Assembly: GCF_051175565.1 (NCBI RefSeq)
Contig: NZ_CP195105.1
Coordinates: forward strand, 2,542,001-2,606,000
Direction: 5' to 3'
DNA: 64,000 nt
DNA from: Daejeonia sp002484105
GTDB taxonomy: Bacteria; Bacteroidota; Bacteroidia; Flavobacteriales; Weeksellaceae
Position 1 is the first letter of the stretch, and each line of letters starts with the position of its first letter. The notes under the pieces are model-generated. The model did not search any database, had not been told where the DNA came from, and worked only from the letters and a program-made list of their open reading frames with translations. Below are positions 34,279 through 43,361 of the stretch, piece by piece. A program made the translations under genes and the position numbers.

Positions 34279-35112
34279 ATGAAAATTGCATATTTAGGCC
34301 CACAGGCGAGTTTCACGCAGCTGGTGGCGTCGCGCTTGTTCACTGAGGTGGAATTTGTTCCGCAGCAAACCATTCGGGACTGCTTCCATGCAGTGCTTAC
34401 GGACGAGGTTGAAAAAGCTGTTGTCCCCCTCGAAAACTCCATCGAAGGAACGGTCTCTATGACACTCGACCTGCTCTATGACTACGATAATATCTTCATC
34501 GAAGCGGAAGCCGTGCTGCCTGTGTCGCACCATCTGATGGTGCATCCCAACAGTGCTAAAGTCGAAAAAATATATTCGCATCCACAGGCACTTGCCCAAA
34601 CGTTCAATTTCCGGTTCGAGCATTACAAGAATGTTCCGGCACAGGAATTCAGCTCTACCGCTGCCGCAGCAAAGCGTGTGGCCGAACATCCTGAAGAAAA
34701 CTGGGCAGCGATCGCCAACGAATATGCGGCCAAACTCTACGGACTGAAAATTCTCCACGAAAACATTCAGGATGTGGCGCGCAACCATACCCGCTTTATC
34801 GTCATCTCCAGAACACAACATCCCATAGAACTGAATCTCCGCCAAACCACTGCCAAAACTTCACTTTTTGTGACCCTTCCGGACGACCACGCAGGCGGAC
34901 TTCATCAGGTACTTTCGGTATTCGCATGGCGCAGGATGAATCTTTCGAAAATCGAAAGCCGTACCCTGAAAACCGGTCTCGGCAATTATTTTTTCTATAT
35001 TAATGTCGATGGTGACTGGGAAAATGTCCTCTACCAGAATTCTCTGGAAGAACTGCGCTCTATCGGGGCTTCGGTGCGCTTCCTCGGAAATTATCACGAA
35101 TATCTGGTCTGA
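34279..35112 (+). CDS. pheA: Prephenate dehydratase
   Basis: A 277-residue monofunctional enzyme that turns prephenate into phenylpyruvate, the committed step to phenylalanine. The catalytic domain begins MKIAYLGPQASFTQ and contains the conserved ENSIEGTV near residue 55 and the TRF motif in RNHTRFIVIS (about 174). A C-terminal ACT domain (about 195-275) includes ESRTLKTGLGNYFFYINVDG, the usual phenylalanine-binding feedback site. No chorismate mutase domain is fused. A -7 box TATTTTTG at 34267-34274 sits only 5 nt before the ATG, so the mRNA may be leaderless. Confidence 0.95.
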   Translation: MKIAYLGPQASFTQLVASRLFTEVEFVPQQTIRDCFHAVLTDEVEKAVVPLENSIEGTVSMTLDLLYDYDNIFIEAEAVLPVSHHLMVHPNSAKVEKIYSHPQALAQTFNFRFEHYKNVPAQEFSSTAAAAKRVAEHPEENWAAIANEYAAKLYGLKILHENIQDVARNHTRFIVISRTQHPIELNLRQTTAKTSLFVTLPDDHAGGLHQVLSVFAWRRMNLSKIESRTLKTGLGNYFFYINVDGDWENVLYQNSLEELRSIGASVRFLGNYHEYLV

Positions 35113-35154
35113 AGAAATCCTCCCTCCTGAAAATTGCTGTTCTGAACATAGAAG

Positions 35155-35176
35155 CCTCTCCCTGTGAGAGGTTTTT
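35155..35176 (+). terminator. Terminator after pheA
   Basis: Stem CCTCTC with GAGAGG around CCTGT, followed by TTTTT. Confidence 0.75.
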
Positions 35177-35355
35177 CAATATCTGAAACCGGAAATAATG
35201 ACAGTTAAAACCTTTGTAAAAAGACAATATTTCACCTGATTATCAAATATTTATGAAATATTGTCATTAAAAAACACTGGCACTTGTTTTGTAAATAAAC
35301 GAGCAAAAACCACCGGGGAGCGGTGGGAAAATGTTTAACCAAAAATCATCACAAA

Positions 35356-35808
35356 ATGACAACTTTAATTAAAAAAACACAGCCTGTTCCAGTATTTGCA
35401 AACTTCTTTGATGATATTTTTGCAAAAGACCTTTTCAACTGGAATGACAAAAATTTTGCAGAGTTCGGCAATACGCTGCCTTCTGTCAACATCAAGGAAT
35501 CCGATAAAGATTATGCCATCGAAATGGCTGTTCCCGGAATGAAAAAAGACAGTTTCAAAATCAGCCTTGACAAGAATATGCTGACCATCTCTGCCGAAAA
35601 CAAATCTGAAAATGAAGAAAAAGACGAAAACGGCAAATATACCCGCCGGGAATTCAATTACCAGACATTCAGCAGATCCTTTACCCTGCCTTCTGAAAGT
35701 GTTGATGCCGACAGCATCAGTGCCAACTATGAAGATGGTATCTTGAAAATTGAGGTACCAAAAAAAGTTAAGGAAGAACAGCAGGTAAAAACCATTGAGG
35801 TACAATAA
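35356..35808 (+). CDS. Small heat-shock protein, Hsp20/alpha-crystallin family
   Basis: A 150-residue ATP-independent chaperone that holds unfolding proteins. The alpha-crystallin domain spans about 43-140: VNIKESDKDYAIEMAVPGMKKDSFKISLD opens it, YQTFSRSFTLPESVD-type strands follow, and ANYEDGILKIEVPKK is the family's A-x-x-x-n-G-v-L signature. I use the ATG at 35356; one further upstream at 35323 would add 11 residues. The promoter region 35177-35355 shows TGGCAC near 35278, weakly like a sigma-54 site, which I do not trust. Confidence 0.92.
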   Translation: MTTLIKKTQPVPVFANFFDDIFAKDLFNWNDKNFAEFGNTLPSVNIKESDKDYAIEMAVPGMKKDSFKISLDKNMLTISAENKSENEEKDENGKYTRREFNYQTFSRSFTLPSESVDADSISANYEDGILKIEVPKKVKEEQQVKTIEVQ

Positions 35809-35858
35809 AAAAAATCAGAAGAACATTCATATTCAGCAAAATAGATTTTTCATAATCG

Positions 35859-35887
35859 GCGGCTCACTTCGGTGAGTCGCTTTTTTT
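35859..35887. terminator. Terminator between the small heat-shock protein and rarA
   Basis: Stem GCGGCTCAC with GTGAGTCGC around TTCG, then seven Ts. The stem overlaps the region just beyond the rarA stop, so it may serve both convergent genes. Confidence 0.85.
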
Positions 35888-37169
35888 AGGGTTTGTATTT
35901 ACCTTTCCATTTTTTTTCCAGCTCTTCGCGGATTTTTCTTTCGGTAGAATTATTGCCCGGTTCGTAGAATTTTGTCCCCGAAATTTCTTCCGGCAAAAAT
36001 TCCTGCTGTACAAAATTTCCTTCATAAGAATGGGCATATTTGTAGTCTTTTCCGTAGTCGAGATTTTTCATAAGCTTTGTTGGCGCATTGCGCAAATGCA
36101 GGGGCACAGGCAGATTACCGGTTTTCTTCACAAAAGCCATGGCTTCGTTGATGGCATTATAGGTAGAATTGCTTTTTGGGGAAACAGCAAGATATACCGC
36201 TGTTTCGCTTAAGATAATGCGCGCTTCAGGATTCCCGATGACATTCACTGCCTGAAAGCAATTGCTGGCCACCGTAAGCGCCTGCGGATTGGCAAGTCCG
36301 ATATCTTCCGAGGCCAGAATCAGAAGCCTGCGGGCAATAAATTTAATATCTTCGCCGCCCACAAGCATTCTGGCAAGCCAGTATACCGCGCCATTGGGAT
36401 CGCTGCCGCGAATAGATTTGATGAAAGCCGAAATGATATCATAATGCTGCTCGCCGTTTTTGTCGTAAATGGCCATGGTTTCCTGCAGCACAGACATCAC
36501 ATCGCTATTGGAAATTTCCTGCGTTCCGGCGTTTTTGAACTGGTTCAGCACAAGCTCCACCGAATTGATAAGTTTGCGTGCATCGCCTCCCGAATACTGA
36601 ATAAATGCTTCCTTGTCCTTGATTCTGAACGCCGTATGCTCATCTTCATTGTAGCGTTTCAGCGCTTTTTCAGCGAGTTCTTCCAGTTTTTCGTAAGTGA
36701 GGGAATGCAGCACATACACCTGCGAACGGGAAAGCAGCGCAGAGACCACTTCAAAACTCGGATTTTCCGTCGTTGCACCAATCAGCACAATCCAGCCTTT
36801 TTCTACGGCGTGCAGCAGCGAATCCTGCTGGGATTTATTGAACCGATGAATTTCGTCAATAAAAAGTATCGGTGATTTCCCTGAGAACAAATTCTGCTTC
36901 TTGGCTTCTTCAATCACTTCGCGCACGTCCTTTACTCCGCTGGATACAGCAGAGAGCTTAAAAAATTTTCTTCCGGAATTTTCGGAAATAATTTCAGCTA
37001 ATGTGGTCTTGCCTGTTCCTGGAGGCCCCCAGAAAATAAGGGAATTGAGCGTATCATTTTCCACCATTTTTCGTATGGTACCGTTTTTCCCGGTCAGGTG
37101 CTCCTGTCCCAGAACATCATCCAGTTTTTTGGGCCTCATTTTTTCAGCCAGGGGTATATGTGAATTCAA
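35886..37169 (-). CDS. rarA: Replication-associated recombination protein A (AAA+ ATPase)
   Basis: A 427-residue AAA+ protein of the RarA/MgsA/WRNIP1 family, related to clamp-loader subunits, acting at stalled forks. Walker A WGPPGTGKTTL (about 48), Walker B ILFIDEIHRFNKSQQD (about 100), sensor 1 LIGATTENPSFE, and the C-terminal tetramerisation part with ASEDIGLANPQAL (about 290). The start is TTG (37167-37169), giving NSHIPLAEKMRP, the normal family N-terminus; an ATG at residue 11 is the alternative. Single gene. Confidence 0.94.
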   Translation of the reverse strand: MNSHIPLAEKMRPKKLDDVLGQEHLTGKNGTIRKMVENDTLNSLIFWGPPGTGKTTLAEIISENSGRKFFKLSAVSSGVKDVREVIEEAKKQNLFSGKSPILFIDEIHRFNKSQQDSLLHAVEKGWIVLIGATTENPSFEVVSALLSRSQVYVLHSLTYEKLEELAEKALKRYNEDEHTAFRIKDKEAFIQYSGGDARKLINSVELVLNQFKNAGTQEISNSDVMSVLQETMAIYDKNGEQHYDIISAFIKSIRGSDPNGAVYWLARMLVGGEDIKFIARRLLILASEDIGLANPQALTVASNCFQAVNVIGNPEARIILSETAVYLAVSPKSNSTYNAINEAMAFVKKTGNLPVPLHLRNAPTKLMKNLDYGKDYKYAHSYEGNFVQQEFLPEEISGTKFYEPGNNSTERKIREELEKKWKGKYKP

Positions 37170-37410
37170 AATATTGCTTTTAGTGGGTAGTTAAAGATCG
37201 TAAATGCTGTATTTCTTATTTGCCGGTTCGGTTTCCGGAACGTTCTTGCAAATGATGCTTCAGTATTGCTGCGGTTTTCTGTAACAAATCTTTCATATGG
37301 TGACTAACTGCTATAGCAGACAGAAAAAGAAGCTTTGCCAGATTTCCGGAGGATATTGTTCCGGACAATCCTTACCTGCAAAATTAAGCTAATTTTAAAA
37401 ATTTAAACCG

Positions 37411-37418
37411 TATTTTTG
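37411..37418 (+). promoter_or_regulatory. -7 promoter box ahead of yidD
   Basis: TATTTTTG fits TAnnTTTG. It ends 7 nt before the TTG start of yidD, so transcription may start at or next to the start codon. No clear TTTG lies 19 nt upstream. Confidence 0.4.
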
Positions 37419-37425
37419 CAACGTT

Positions 37426-37683
37426 TTGAAACCTGATTTTAATAAAATAGCTTCAGCACCTCTGGTATTTCTCGTACGAATTTACCAGTGGGGAATTTCG
37501 CCATGGCTACCCAAAAACTGCCGTTTCGAACCCACATGCTCACAGTATATGGCAGAGGCACTGCAGGTCTACGGTCCACTGAAAGGTCTGTGGCTCGGAC
37601 TGCGGCGCATTGCGCGCTGCCATCCCTGGGGAGGTAGTGGGTATGATCCCGTCCCCTCCAAAAAACATCCACATTCACATTAA
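37426..37683 (+). CDS. yidD: Membrane protein insertion efficiency factor YidD
   Basis: An 85-residue YidD-family protein that helps membrane-protein insertion by YidC. Its hallmark cysteine-containing motif is clear: YQWGISPWLPKNCRFEPTCSQYMAEAL (about 20-45), then RIARCHPWGGSGYDPVP near 65-80. An amphipathic N-terminal helix anchors it to the inner membrane. The start is TTG at 37426 because no ATG is in frame before the motif. lgt follows after 15 nt, so these two envelope genes are probably one operon. Confidence 0.93.
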   Translation: MKPDFNKIASAPLVFLVRIYQWGISPWLPKNCRFEPTCSQYMAEALQVYGPLKGLWLGLRRIARCHPWGGSGYDPVPSKKHPHSH

Positions 37684-37698
37684 TTTAAATTCATTCAG

Positions 37699-38952
37699 AT
37701 GAACAATCTTGTATTCCGCTTTTTTCTTTTGATGATGGCATTCTCGTTTCAGAATGCATTTACTCAGATCTATCCCGATGGACTCTCCGACGGGCAGCTC
37801 GATGTCAACGGAAAGAATCTTCCCGTGAAAATCTTCTCCACCACTTCAGGTCGTGACCTGAATAATTTCGGAGAAAAGAACCCCCATCAAAATGTCCTTG
37901 TCATCCTGAATGATGACACCAACGAATATGCACTGGATGCCTATAATACGTATCTTTTTTCAGGATATCAGTTGCTTGACCGACACTTTCAGCCACTGAG
38001 TTTTGTGCCGGAAAATTCAAAAAACTTCAAGTATCTCTTCAAACCGGCAGATAAAGCCAACGAAATCAAAACCGGAGAAACCACCATCCTGAAAACAGAA
38101 TTCAAAATCTGGGATCCTTCCAAAGGCTTCAAAATTGGCAACTTCACCCTGCATTACTACAGCTTGATGTTTGTTCTGGCATTCGGGCTCGGCTACCTGC
38201 TGATGGCGTGGATGTTCCGTACAGACCGTGTCAACGAAAAATATCTGGAGCCGCTCTTTACCTGGACACTGATCGGAACGATTCTCGGTGCCCGACTCGG
38301 ACATGTGATCTTCTACCAACCCGAACTTTTCAGAGAAGATTTCTGGTCGGTATTTCTTCCGATTCAGACAAAGCCTACCTTCAAATTCACCGGCTTTTCC
38401 GGACTGGCCAGTCATGGTGCTACGATTGCCCTGATTCTTACCACATTGTATTATTCTTTCAGAATCATTAAAAAAAACCCGCTGTGGGTGTACGACAGAC
38501 TGGCTATTGTTGTGGCTTTGGGCGGAACGTTTGTGCGCCTGGGGAATTTTTTCAACTCGGAAATCATCGGCAAACAGGTTGCCGAATCTTCTCCTTTTGC
38601 CGTTCTTTTTCCACAGATGAGCAATGAATACGGGGCTACTGTACCGCGCTACCCTTCGCAGCTTTTTGAGGCTGTCGGATATTTCATTTTGTTTGTCATC
38701 CTGTGGATCATCTACCGTTATACAAGGAAAAAATACCAGCAGGGATGGATTTTCGGTCTGTTTTTTGTGATTTTGTGGTCTATCCGCTTCTTTGTAGAGT
38801 TTCTGAAAGAGCCACAGGGCGATGAATTTATTCACCTTGGACCGCTCAATACCGGGCAGGTGCTTTCCATACCGTTTATTATTGCCGGTTTTGTATTGAT
38901 GTTTCTCTCCAAGAAATTCACCATTACAGAGGCACAGAATGGCAAGGAATAG
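37699..38952 (+). CDS. lgt: Prolipoprotein diacylglyceryl transferase with an N-terminal extension
   Basis: A 417-residue integral membrane enzyme that attaches diacylglycerol to the lipobox cysteine of prolipoproteins. The Lgt core occupies about 136-410 with seven hydrophobic segments and the signatures GTILGARLGHVIFY, SGLASHGATIALIL and LGGTFVRLGNFFNSEIIG. E. coli Lgt is about 290 residues. Here about 135 extra residues precede it: a signal peptide (1-22, ending AFTQ) and a periplasmic domain likely of beta structure. This would add a soluble exported domain before the first core membrane segment. Operon with yidD. Confidence 0.93.
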   Translation: MNNLVFRFFLLMMAFSFQNAFTQIYPDGLSDGQLDVNGKNLPVKIFSTTSGRDLNNFGEKNPHQNVLVILNDDTNEYALDAYNTYLFSGYQLLDRHFQPLSFVPENSKNFKYLFKPADKANEIKTGETTILKTEFKIWDPSKGFKIGNFTLHYYSLMFVLAFGLGYLLMAWMFRTDRVNEKYLEPLFTWTLIGTILGARLGHVIFYQPELFREDFWSVFLPIQTKPTFKFTGFSGLASHGATIALILTTLYYSFRIIKKNPLWVYDRLAIVVALGGTFVRLGNFFNSEIIGKQVAESSPFAVLFPQMSNEYGATVPRYPSQLFEAVGYFILFVILWIIYRYTRKKYQQGWIFGLFFVILWSIRFFVEFLKEPQGDEFIHLGPLNTGQVLSIPFIIAGFVLMFLSKKFTITEAQNGKE

Positions 38953-38995
38953 ATACAGATCCTTTTCTGAAAATATAATCAGGGATTCCGCTCCC

Positions 38996-39028
38996 CAAAA
39001 CTGCTTCACCAAAGAGGCGGTTTTTTTA
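38996..39028 (+). terminator. Terminator after lgt
   Basis: AAAACTGCTTC pairs with GAGGCGGTTTT through G-T wobbles, then a T run. Confidence 0.55.
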
Positions 39029-39147
39029 TGGAAAAACGTTGGATTTTGGAGCTCTATTAACTTAATTCTAATCTACTGAAAATCATCTGTTTTCAAACGG
39101 TACTCATTGCCGAGGGATTTTTAAAATAAAAACAGCGGACAAACAAT

Positions 39148-39180
39148 AAAAAAACGCCCGGCATCAATAAGATCCGGGCG
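39148..39180 (-). terminator. Terminator after pnp
   Basis: On the - strand, CGCCCGG and CCGGGCG (39155-39161 and 39174-39180) form the stem, followed by seven Ts (A run at 39148-39154). Confidence 0.85.
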
Positions 39181-39213
39181 CTATATTGCTTATTTCTTTA
39201 AAAGAAATTTCAC

Positions 39214-41430
39214 TTATGCTTCAGGCTGCTGGCCTTCCTGCTGATGATTTTCAGTACTGGGTTCCTGGTTTCTGGCTTCATCATGTCTGTGATTGGGCTT
39301 TCCTTCAGGCCTTGGCGGTCTTGGCAACAGCACTTTTCTGGAGAGTCTCATTTTCTTGCGGTTGTCGTATCCAAGGAATTTCACTTCCACAATATCGCCT
39401 TCTTTATACGGAACCGTTTCTGTGCGTTTCCAGTCGATTTCAGAGATATGAAGCAATCCCTCCGTACCTTTTTTAAGTTCGATAAAGGCTCCAAAATCCA
39501 TTACCTTCACCACTTTACCCTGATATACTTCTCCCACAACCGGTACGAAGGCAATCTCGTTGATTTTTGCAATTGCATTGTTGATCTTCTCTCTGTCGGT
39601 TCCTGCAATTTCGATACGTCCTATTTCTCCGCTTTCTTCAATAGAGATTACGGTATCGGTATCTTTCTGCAGCTGTTGGATTACCTTTCCGCCCGGTCCG
39701 ATGACAGCTCCGATAAAGTCTTTCGGAATCTCCATCACGACCATTTTCGGCGCATGAGGTTTCACATCCGGTCTCGGTGCCGCAAGTGTATCGGTGATTT
39801 TACCGAGGATGAAAAGTCTGCCGTCTTTAGCCTGCATCAGTGCCTGCTCCATGATATCCATAGAGAGTCCCTGAATCTTGATATCCATCTGGCATGCGGT
39901 GATACCATCGGCAGTTCCGGTAACTTTGAAGTCCATATCTCCGAGGTGATCTTCATCTCCGAGAATATCGGAAAGGACAGAAAATTTACCTGATTTTTCG
40001 TCTGTAATCAGCCCCATTGCAATACCTGAAACAGGTTTTGTAATCTGCACTCCCGCATCCATCAGGGCAAGACATCCCGCACATACAGAAGCCATTGAAG
40101 AAGATCCGTTGGATTCCAGAATATCGGATACGACTCTGATGGTGTATGGATTGTCTTCCGGAATTACGGCTGCCAACGCTCTCTGAGCCAGATTTCCGTG
40201 TCCCACTTCTCTTCGTGAAGTTCCTCTTAAAGGTCTTGCTTCACCGGTAGAGAACGGTGGAAAGTTATAATGAAGGAAGAATTTTTCGTCATGCTGAGAC
40301 GCCACGCTATCTACCATATTGGCATCTTTCAGTGAGCCTAAGGTTGCGGTAGCCAGCGACTGGGTTTCCCCTCTGGTGAAAACTGCAGAACCGTGTGCTC
40401 CCGGCAGATAGTCAACTTCTGCCCAGATTGGGCGTATGGTTTTGGTATCACGACCGTCAAGACGTACTCCATCGTTGAGAATCATCTGGCGCATCGCTTC
40501 TTTTTCAACATCGTGATAATATACTTTGGCAAAAGGTGTTACTCTTTCAAGCTCTTCCGGATTGTCGACATACTGTGAAAGAAACTCATCCAGAACTGCC
40601 TGAAATTTTTCGGCTCTTTCTTCTTTATGTGAAGGAGTTCTGGCTACTTCATAGACTTTGTCATAGCATTCGTCCCATACTTTTTTGCGGATATCTTCGT
40701 CGTGTACTTCGTGGGAATATTCTCTTTTCGGGAAGGCTTTACCCACTTTCTGGGCGAGTCTTTCCTGAGCTTCAATCTGCACTTTGATTTCTTCGTGGGC
40801 AAATTTGATAGCTTCCAGCATTTCCTGTTCGGAAATTTCTTTCATCTCACCCTCCACCATTACGATAGAATCTTTAGTAGCGCCTACCATGATGTCGATA
40901 TCAGCTTTCTGTAGATTTTCATAACTTGGGTTGATGGCCAGTTTACCGTCAATTCTTACTACTCTCACCTCAGACATAGGTCCGTTGAATGGAATATCGG
41001 TAATGGTAATGGCGGCAGAAGCGGCAAGACCTGCCAGCGCTTCCGGCAATGTGTCTTTATCGTAAGAAATCAGGGAAATCATCACCTGAACTTCTGCATG
41101 GAAATCATCTGGAAACAGCGGGCGCAGCACGCGATCCACCAGTCTCATGGTCAGTACTTCGTCATCAGAGGGTTTGGTTTCTCTTCTGAAGAAATTTCCC
41201 GGTATACGTCCACCGGCATAGAATTTCTCTCTGTAATCTACGGTAAGCGGCAGAAAATCAACGCCTTCACCAGCTTCTTTGTTGGCAACAACGGTTGCGA
41301 GCAGCATGGTTCCGCCACATTTTACGACTACGGAACCGTCAGCCTGCTTGGCTAACTTTCCTGTTTCAATAGTGATTTCTCTTCCATCCTGGAGAGTAAT
41401 CGTTTCTGTAAAAGCTTGAGGTACACTCAT
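39214..41430 (-). CDS. pnp: Polyribonucleotide nucleotidyltransferase (PNPase)
   Basis: A 738-residue phosphorolytic 3'-to-5' exoribonuclease of RNA decay. Two RNase PH domains (about 10-230 and 325-550) are joined by a helical linker; PLRGTSRREVGHGNLAQRAL and FKVTGTADGITACQMDIKI belong to the second, catalytic one. KH domain at about 575-635 (IPKDFIGAVIGPGGKVIQQL), S1 domain at about 640-705 (VGEVYQGKVVKVMDFGAFIEL), then a proline- and glutamine-rich tail. rpsO, its partner in many bacteria, is upstream at 43025 but a peptidase gene separates them. A TACCTTTG -7 box lies at 41500-41507 on the - strand. Confidence 0.97.
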   Translation of the reverse strand: MSVPQAFTETITLQDGREITIETGKLAKQADGSVVVKCGGTMLLATVVANKEAGEGVDFLPLTVDYREKFYAGGRIPGNFFRRETKPSDDEVLTMRLVDRVLRPLFPDDFHAEVQVMISLISYDKDTLPEALAGLAASAAITITDIPFNGPMSEVRVVRIDGKLAINPSYENLQKADIDIMVGATKDSIVMVEGEMKEISEQEMLEAIKFAHEEIKVQIEAQERLAQKVGKAFPKREYSHEVHDEDIRKKVWDECYDKVYEVARTPSHKEERAEKFQAVLDEFLSQYVDNPEELERVTPFAKVYYHDVEKEAMRQMILNDGVRLDGRDTKTIRPIWAEVDYLPGAHGSAVFTRGETQSLATATLGSLKDANMVDSVASQHDEKFFLHYNFPPFSTGEARPLRGTSRREVGHGNLAQRALAAVIPEDNPYTIRVVSDILESNGSSSMASVCAGCLALMDAGVQITKPVSGIAMGLITDEKSGKFSVLSDILGDEDHLGDMDFKVTGTADGITACQMDIKIQGLSMDIMEQALMQAKDGRLFILGKITDTLAAPRPDVKPHAPKMVVMEIPKDFIGAVIGPGGKVIQQLQKDTDTVISIEESGEIGRIEIAGTDREKINNAIAKINEIAFVPVVGEVYQGKVVKVMDFGAFIELKKGTEGLLHISEIDWKRTETVPYKEGDIVEVKFLGYDNRKKMRLSRKVLLPRPPRPEGKPNHRHDEARNQEPSTENHQQEGQQPEA

Positions 41431-41596
41431 AAAAAAATGTTCTTCTGTGTACTCCGTATTGAGTACGGTTATAATTTAAATTTTTTAAATTTTCGTGTGC
41501 AAAGGTAGTGTATTATAATGGTTTATTAAACAGTTCACATAAAAAATTCTGCGTCTGACACAGCTTTTTTTATGATATTTATTTTGGCCAAATGAA

Positions 41597-41626
41597 AGAG
41601 CCCCTGAAAATTCAGAGGCTCTGTTT
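41597..41626. terminator. Terminator after the C1 peptidase
   Basis: Stem AGAGCC-CTGA with TCAG-GGCTCT around AAAAT, flanked by T runs on both strands. It lies just past the peptidase stop. Confidence 0.6.
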
Positions 41627-41636
41627 TTATGGATTC

Positions 41637-42836
41637 TTAGAGTCCGATTTCTTTGGAGGGTTTTAGTTTTTTCAGGACATCTTTCGGAATTCCTTTTTTG
41701 TTGACCAGGATTGCTGTGGATTTGTACTGTACATAAGGTCTGCTTACATAGAGATATCCGTCGAAATCATTGGTTACGCCCCATGAGTTTTTCACGACAT
41801 AGTATTCTTTACCGGTCTGGTCTTTTGCAAGACCTACAATCTGCATACCGTGATCATCGGTGGTTGAAAGATTATTGAGGGCTCGCTGCCGCATTTCTTC
41901 CGTGATCTGCTTGTCTGGTTTTGGTCCCGTAAAGAAGTCTTTTCTCATCTCCGGTGTAATATGGTCCAGATCAACATCCGGCACATATGCTACACCATTT
42001 TTGTAAGAGAAATATGGTTCGGAAACGTCAGTAGCCCAGCCTACGGAATATCCTTTATCCAAAGCATAATCTATAATTCTGGTAAGATCTGCCATCGGCA
42101 CATTCCAGTCTGAGTCATGACTCCAGTTGTCGGGGATTGGCACGACAAATTTCTGGTAATACGGATAATCTTTGTAGGATGATATTTCAACATAATCTTC
42201 AGGATTGATGCCCACTACCTCGTTTGCAAAAGTTTTGGGAGTATACTGCTTGCCTTCGTAACTGAAGTTTGCAGGAACTTTTCCAAGATAGCTATCCAAA
42301 ATATCGTCCACCACACTAAGCCAGTTGTCGCTGAGCGGATGTTTCTGCGAAGCAGCAACGAGGGAGTCAAGAGCCGGTTTCAGTTTGGCCTGCATACCAC
42401 TGAAATCATTTTTCAATTGTCCGGGTTTCAGTCCTGTGTAGGCTTCCTGAGGCAATGCTCCGTATTTTTTATACATATTGATAACATCGTGCAGTTCTCC
42501 GCCATCGCCCCAATTGATCGCCCCACTATTCAGTACATATAGTTTGGCTTTGTCATAATAAGAGTTTCGTGCGGTAAAAATTTCTGCAAGGTCAAGCGGT
42601 TTTTTGTCTTTTTTGATTTTTTCAGATTCCAGGAACGAGTTTCCGGAATAGCTCCAGCAAGTACCTGAAGAGCCCTGATTTTTAATGGAAGTATTCCCCA
42701 CTTCCTTAATAATGGTAAATTTGAAATTGGCGTTCTCAGAATGGTTATTCTTCAGGCTGTTGATCAGGTTGTCCTGTGCAAACATCATGCTTCCCATCGA
42801 CAGAATCAGCATCAGCTGAATACTTTTCTTTTTCAT
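41637..42836 (-). CDS. Secreted papain-family (C1/bleomycin hydrolase-like) cysteine peptidase
   Basis: A 399-residue C1B-type peptidase. Signal peptide about 1-20 (ending MGSMMFAQ). The active site glutamine and cysteine are in NQGSSGTCWSYSG (about 53-65), the histidine in DDHGMQIVGLA (about 350) and the asparagine in VVKNSWG (about 370). The signal peptide sets it apart from cytoplasmic bleomycin hydrolases; it probably degrades peptides in the periplasm or outside. The ATG at 42836 begins the signal peptide, while the frame is open to 42887. It sits between rpsO and pnp. Confidence 0.9.
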   Translation of the reverse strand: MKKKSIQLMLILSMGSMMFAQDNLINSLKNNHSENANFKFTIIKEVGNTSIKNQGSSGTCWSYSGNSFLESEKIKKDKKPLDLAEIFTARNSYYDKAKLYVLNSGAINWGDGGELHDVINMYKKYGALPQEAYTGLKPGQLKNDFSGMQAKLKPALDSLVAASQKHPLSDNWLSVVDDILDSYLGKVPANFSYEGKQYTPKTFANEVVGINPEDYVEISSYKDYPYYQKFVVPIPDNWSHDSDWNVPMADLTRIIDYALDKGYSVGWATDVSEPYFSYKNGVAYVPDVDLDHITPEMRKDFFTGPKPDKQITEEMRQRALNNLSTTDDHGMQIVGLAKDQTGKEYYVVKNSWGVTNDFDGYLYVSRPYVQYKSTAILVNKKGIPKDVLKKLKPSKEIGL

Positions 42837-42950
42837 AAAAATATTAAAATTAGAATTGAATAGATCGTTTAAACATTTCAGCAACATTTGGGAGCTGTCC
42901 CGCCGGGCTGAATACTCAAAACAGTCTCCAAAAAAGCTGTTTTGTTACGG

Positions 42951-42979
42951 CAAAGCTAAGAATTCATTTTCAAAACAAA
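42951..42979 (-). promoter_or_regulatory. Promoter of the C1 peptidase
   Basis: On the - strand, TAGCTTTG (complement of 42951-42958) with TTTG (complement of 42976-42979) 17 nt upstream. It overlaps the rpsO terminator stem region and gives a leader of about 105 nt. Confidence 0.45.
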
Positions 42980-43007
42980 AAAAAGCAACCCTTTTGAGGT
43001 TGCTTTT
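42974..43007 (-). terminator. Terminator after rpsO
   Basis: Stem AAAAGCAACC (42981-42990) with GGTTGCTTTT (42998-43007), followed on the - strand by a T run. Confidence 0.85.
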
Positions 43008-43024
43008 ATCAGGTTGCTGTGTGA

Positions 43025-43294
43025 TTATTTTCTCAAACCAAGTTCAGCAATAATTGCTCTGTATCTTGCGATATCTTTGTTTTTAAGATAATCCAGCAGT
43101 CTCTTTCTTTTACCTACCAGTTTCACAAGAGATTTTTCTGTATTGAAATCTTTGTGGTTTTTTTTCAGATGTTCTGAAAGGTGGTTGATTCTGTAAGTAA
43201 AAAGAGCGATCTGTCCTTCAGCGCTACCGGTGTCCTGTGCAGATTTCCCGTGTTTTGAGAAAATTTCTGCTTTTTTTTCTGATGTTAAGTACAT
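43025..43294 (-). CDS. rpsO: 30S ribosomal protein S15
   Basis: An 89-residue S15 that binds 16S rRNA early in 30S assembly. Family segments are DTGSAEGQIALFTYRINHLSEHLKKNHKD (about 22-50) and LVKLVGKRKRLLDYLKNKD (about 57-75). Length is standard. Monocistronic, with its own promoter and a strong terminator. S15 usually represses its own translation; no leader structure was resolved. Confidence 0.97.
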   Translation of the reverse strand: MYLTSEKKAEIFSKHGKSAQDTGSAEGQIALFTYRINHLSEHLKKNHKDFNTEKSLVKLVGKRKRLLDYLKNKDIARYRAIIAELGLRK

Positions 43295-43329
43295 GCCAAT
43301 ATTGTTTAATGATTTTTATGTAACGGCTG

Positions 43330-43360
43330 CAAAAGTAAACATTTTATTGCAACTGTGCAA
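43330..43360 (-). promoter_or_regulatory. Promoter of rpsO
   Basis: TACTTTTG on the - strand (complement of 43330-43337) and TTGC (complement of 43357-43360) 19 nt upstream. The start would be near 43323, giving a leader of about 30 nt. Confidence 0.5.
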
Positions 43361-43361
43361 C

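Noticed and set aside
35278..35294. TGGCAC-N5-TTGTA before the small heat-shock gene as a sigma-54 promoter
   Set aside because: The -12 GC is replaced by GT and no activator gene is nearby; one weak match is not enough.
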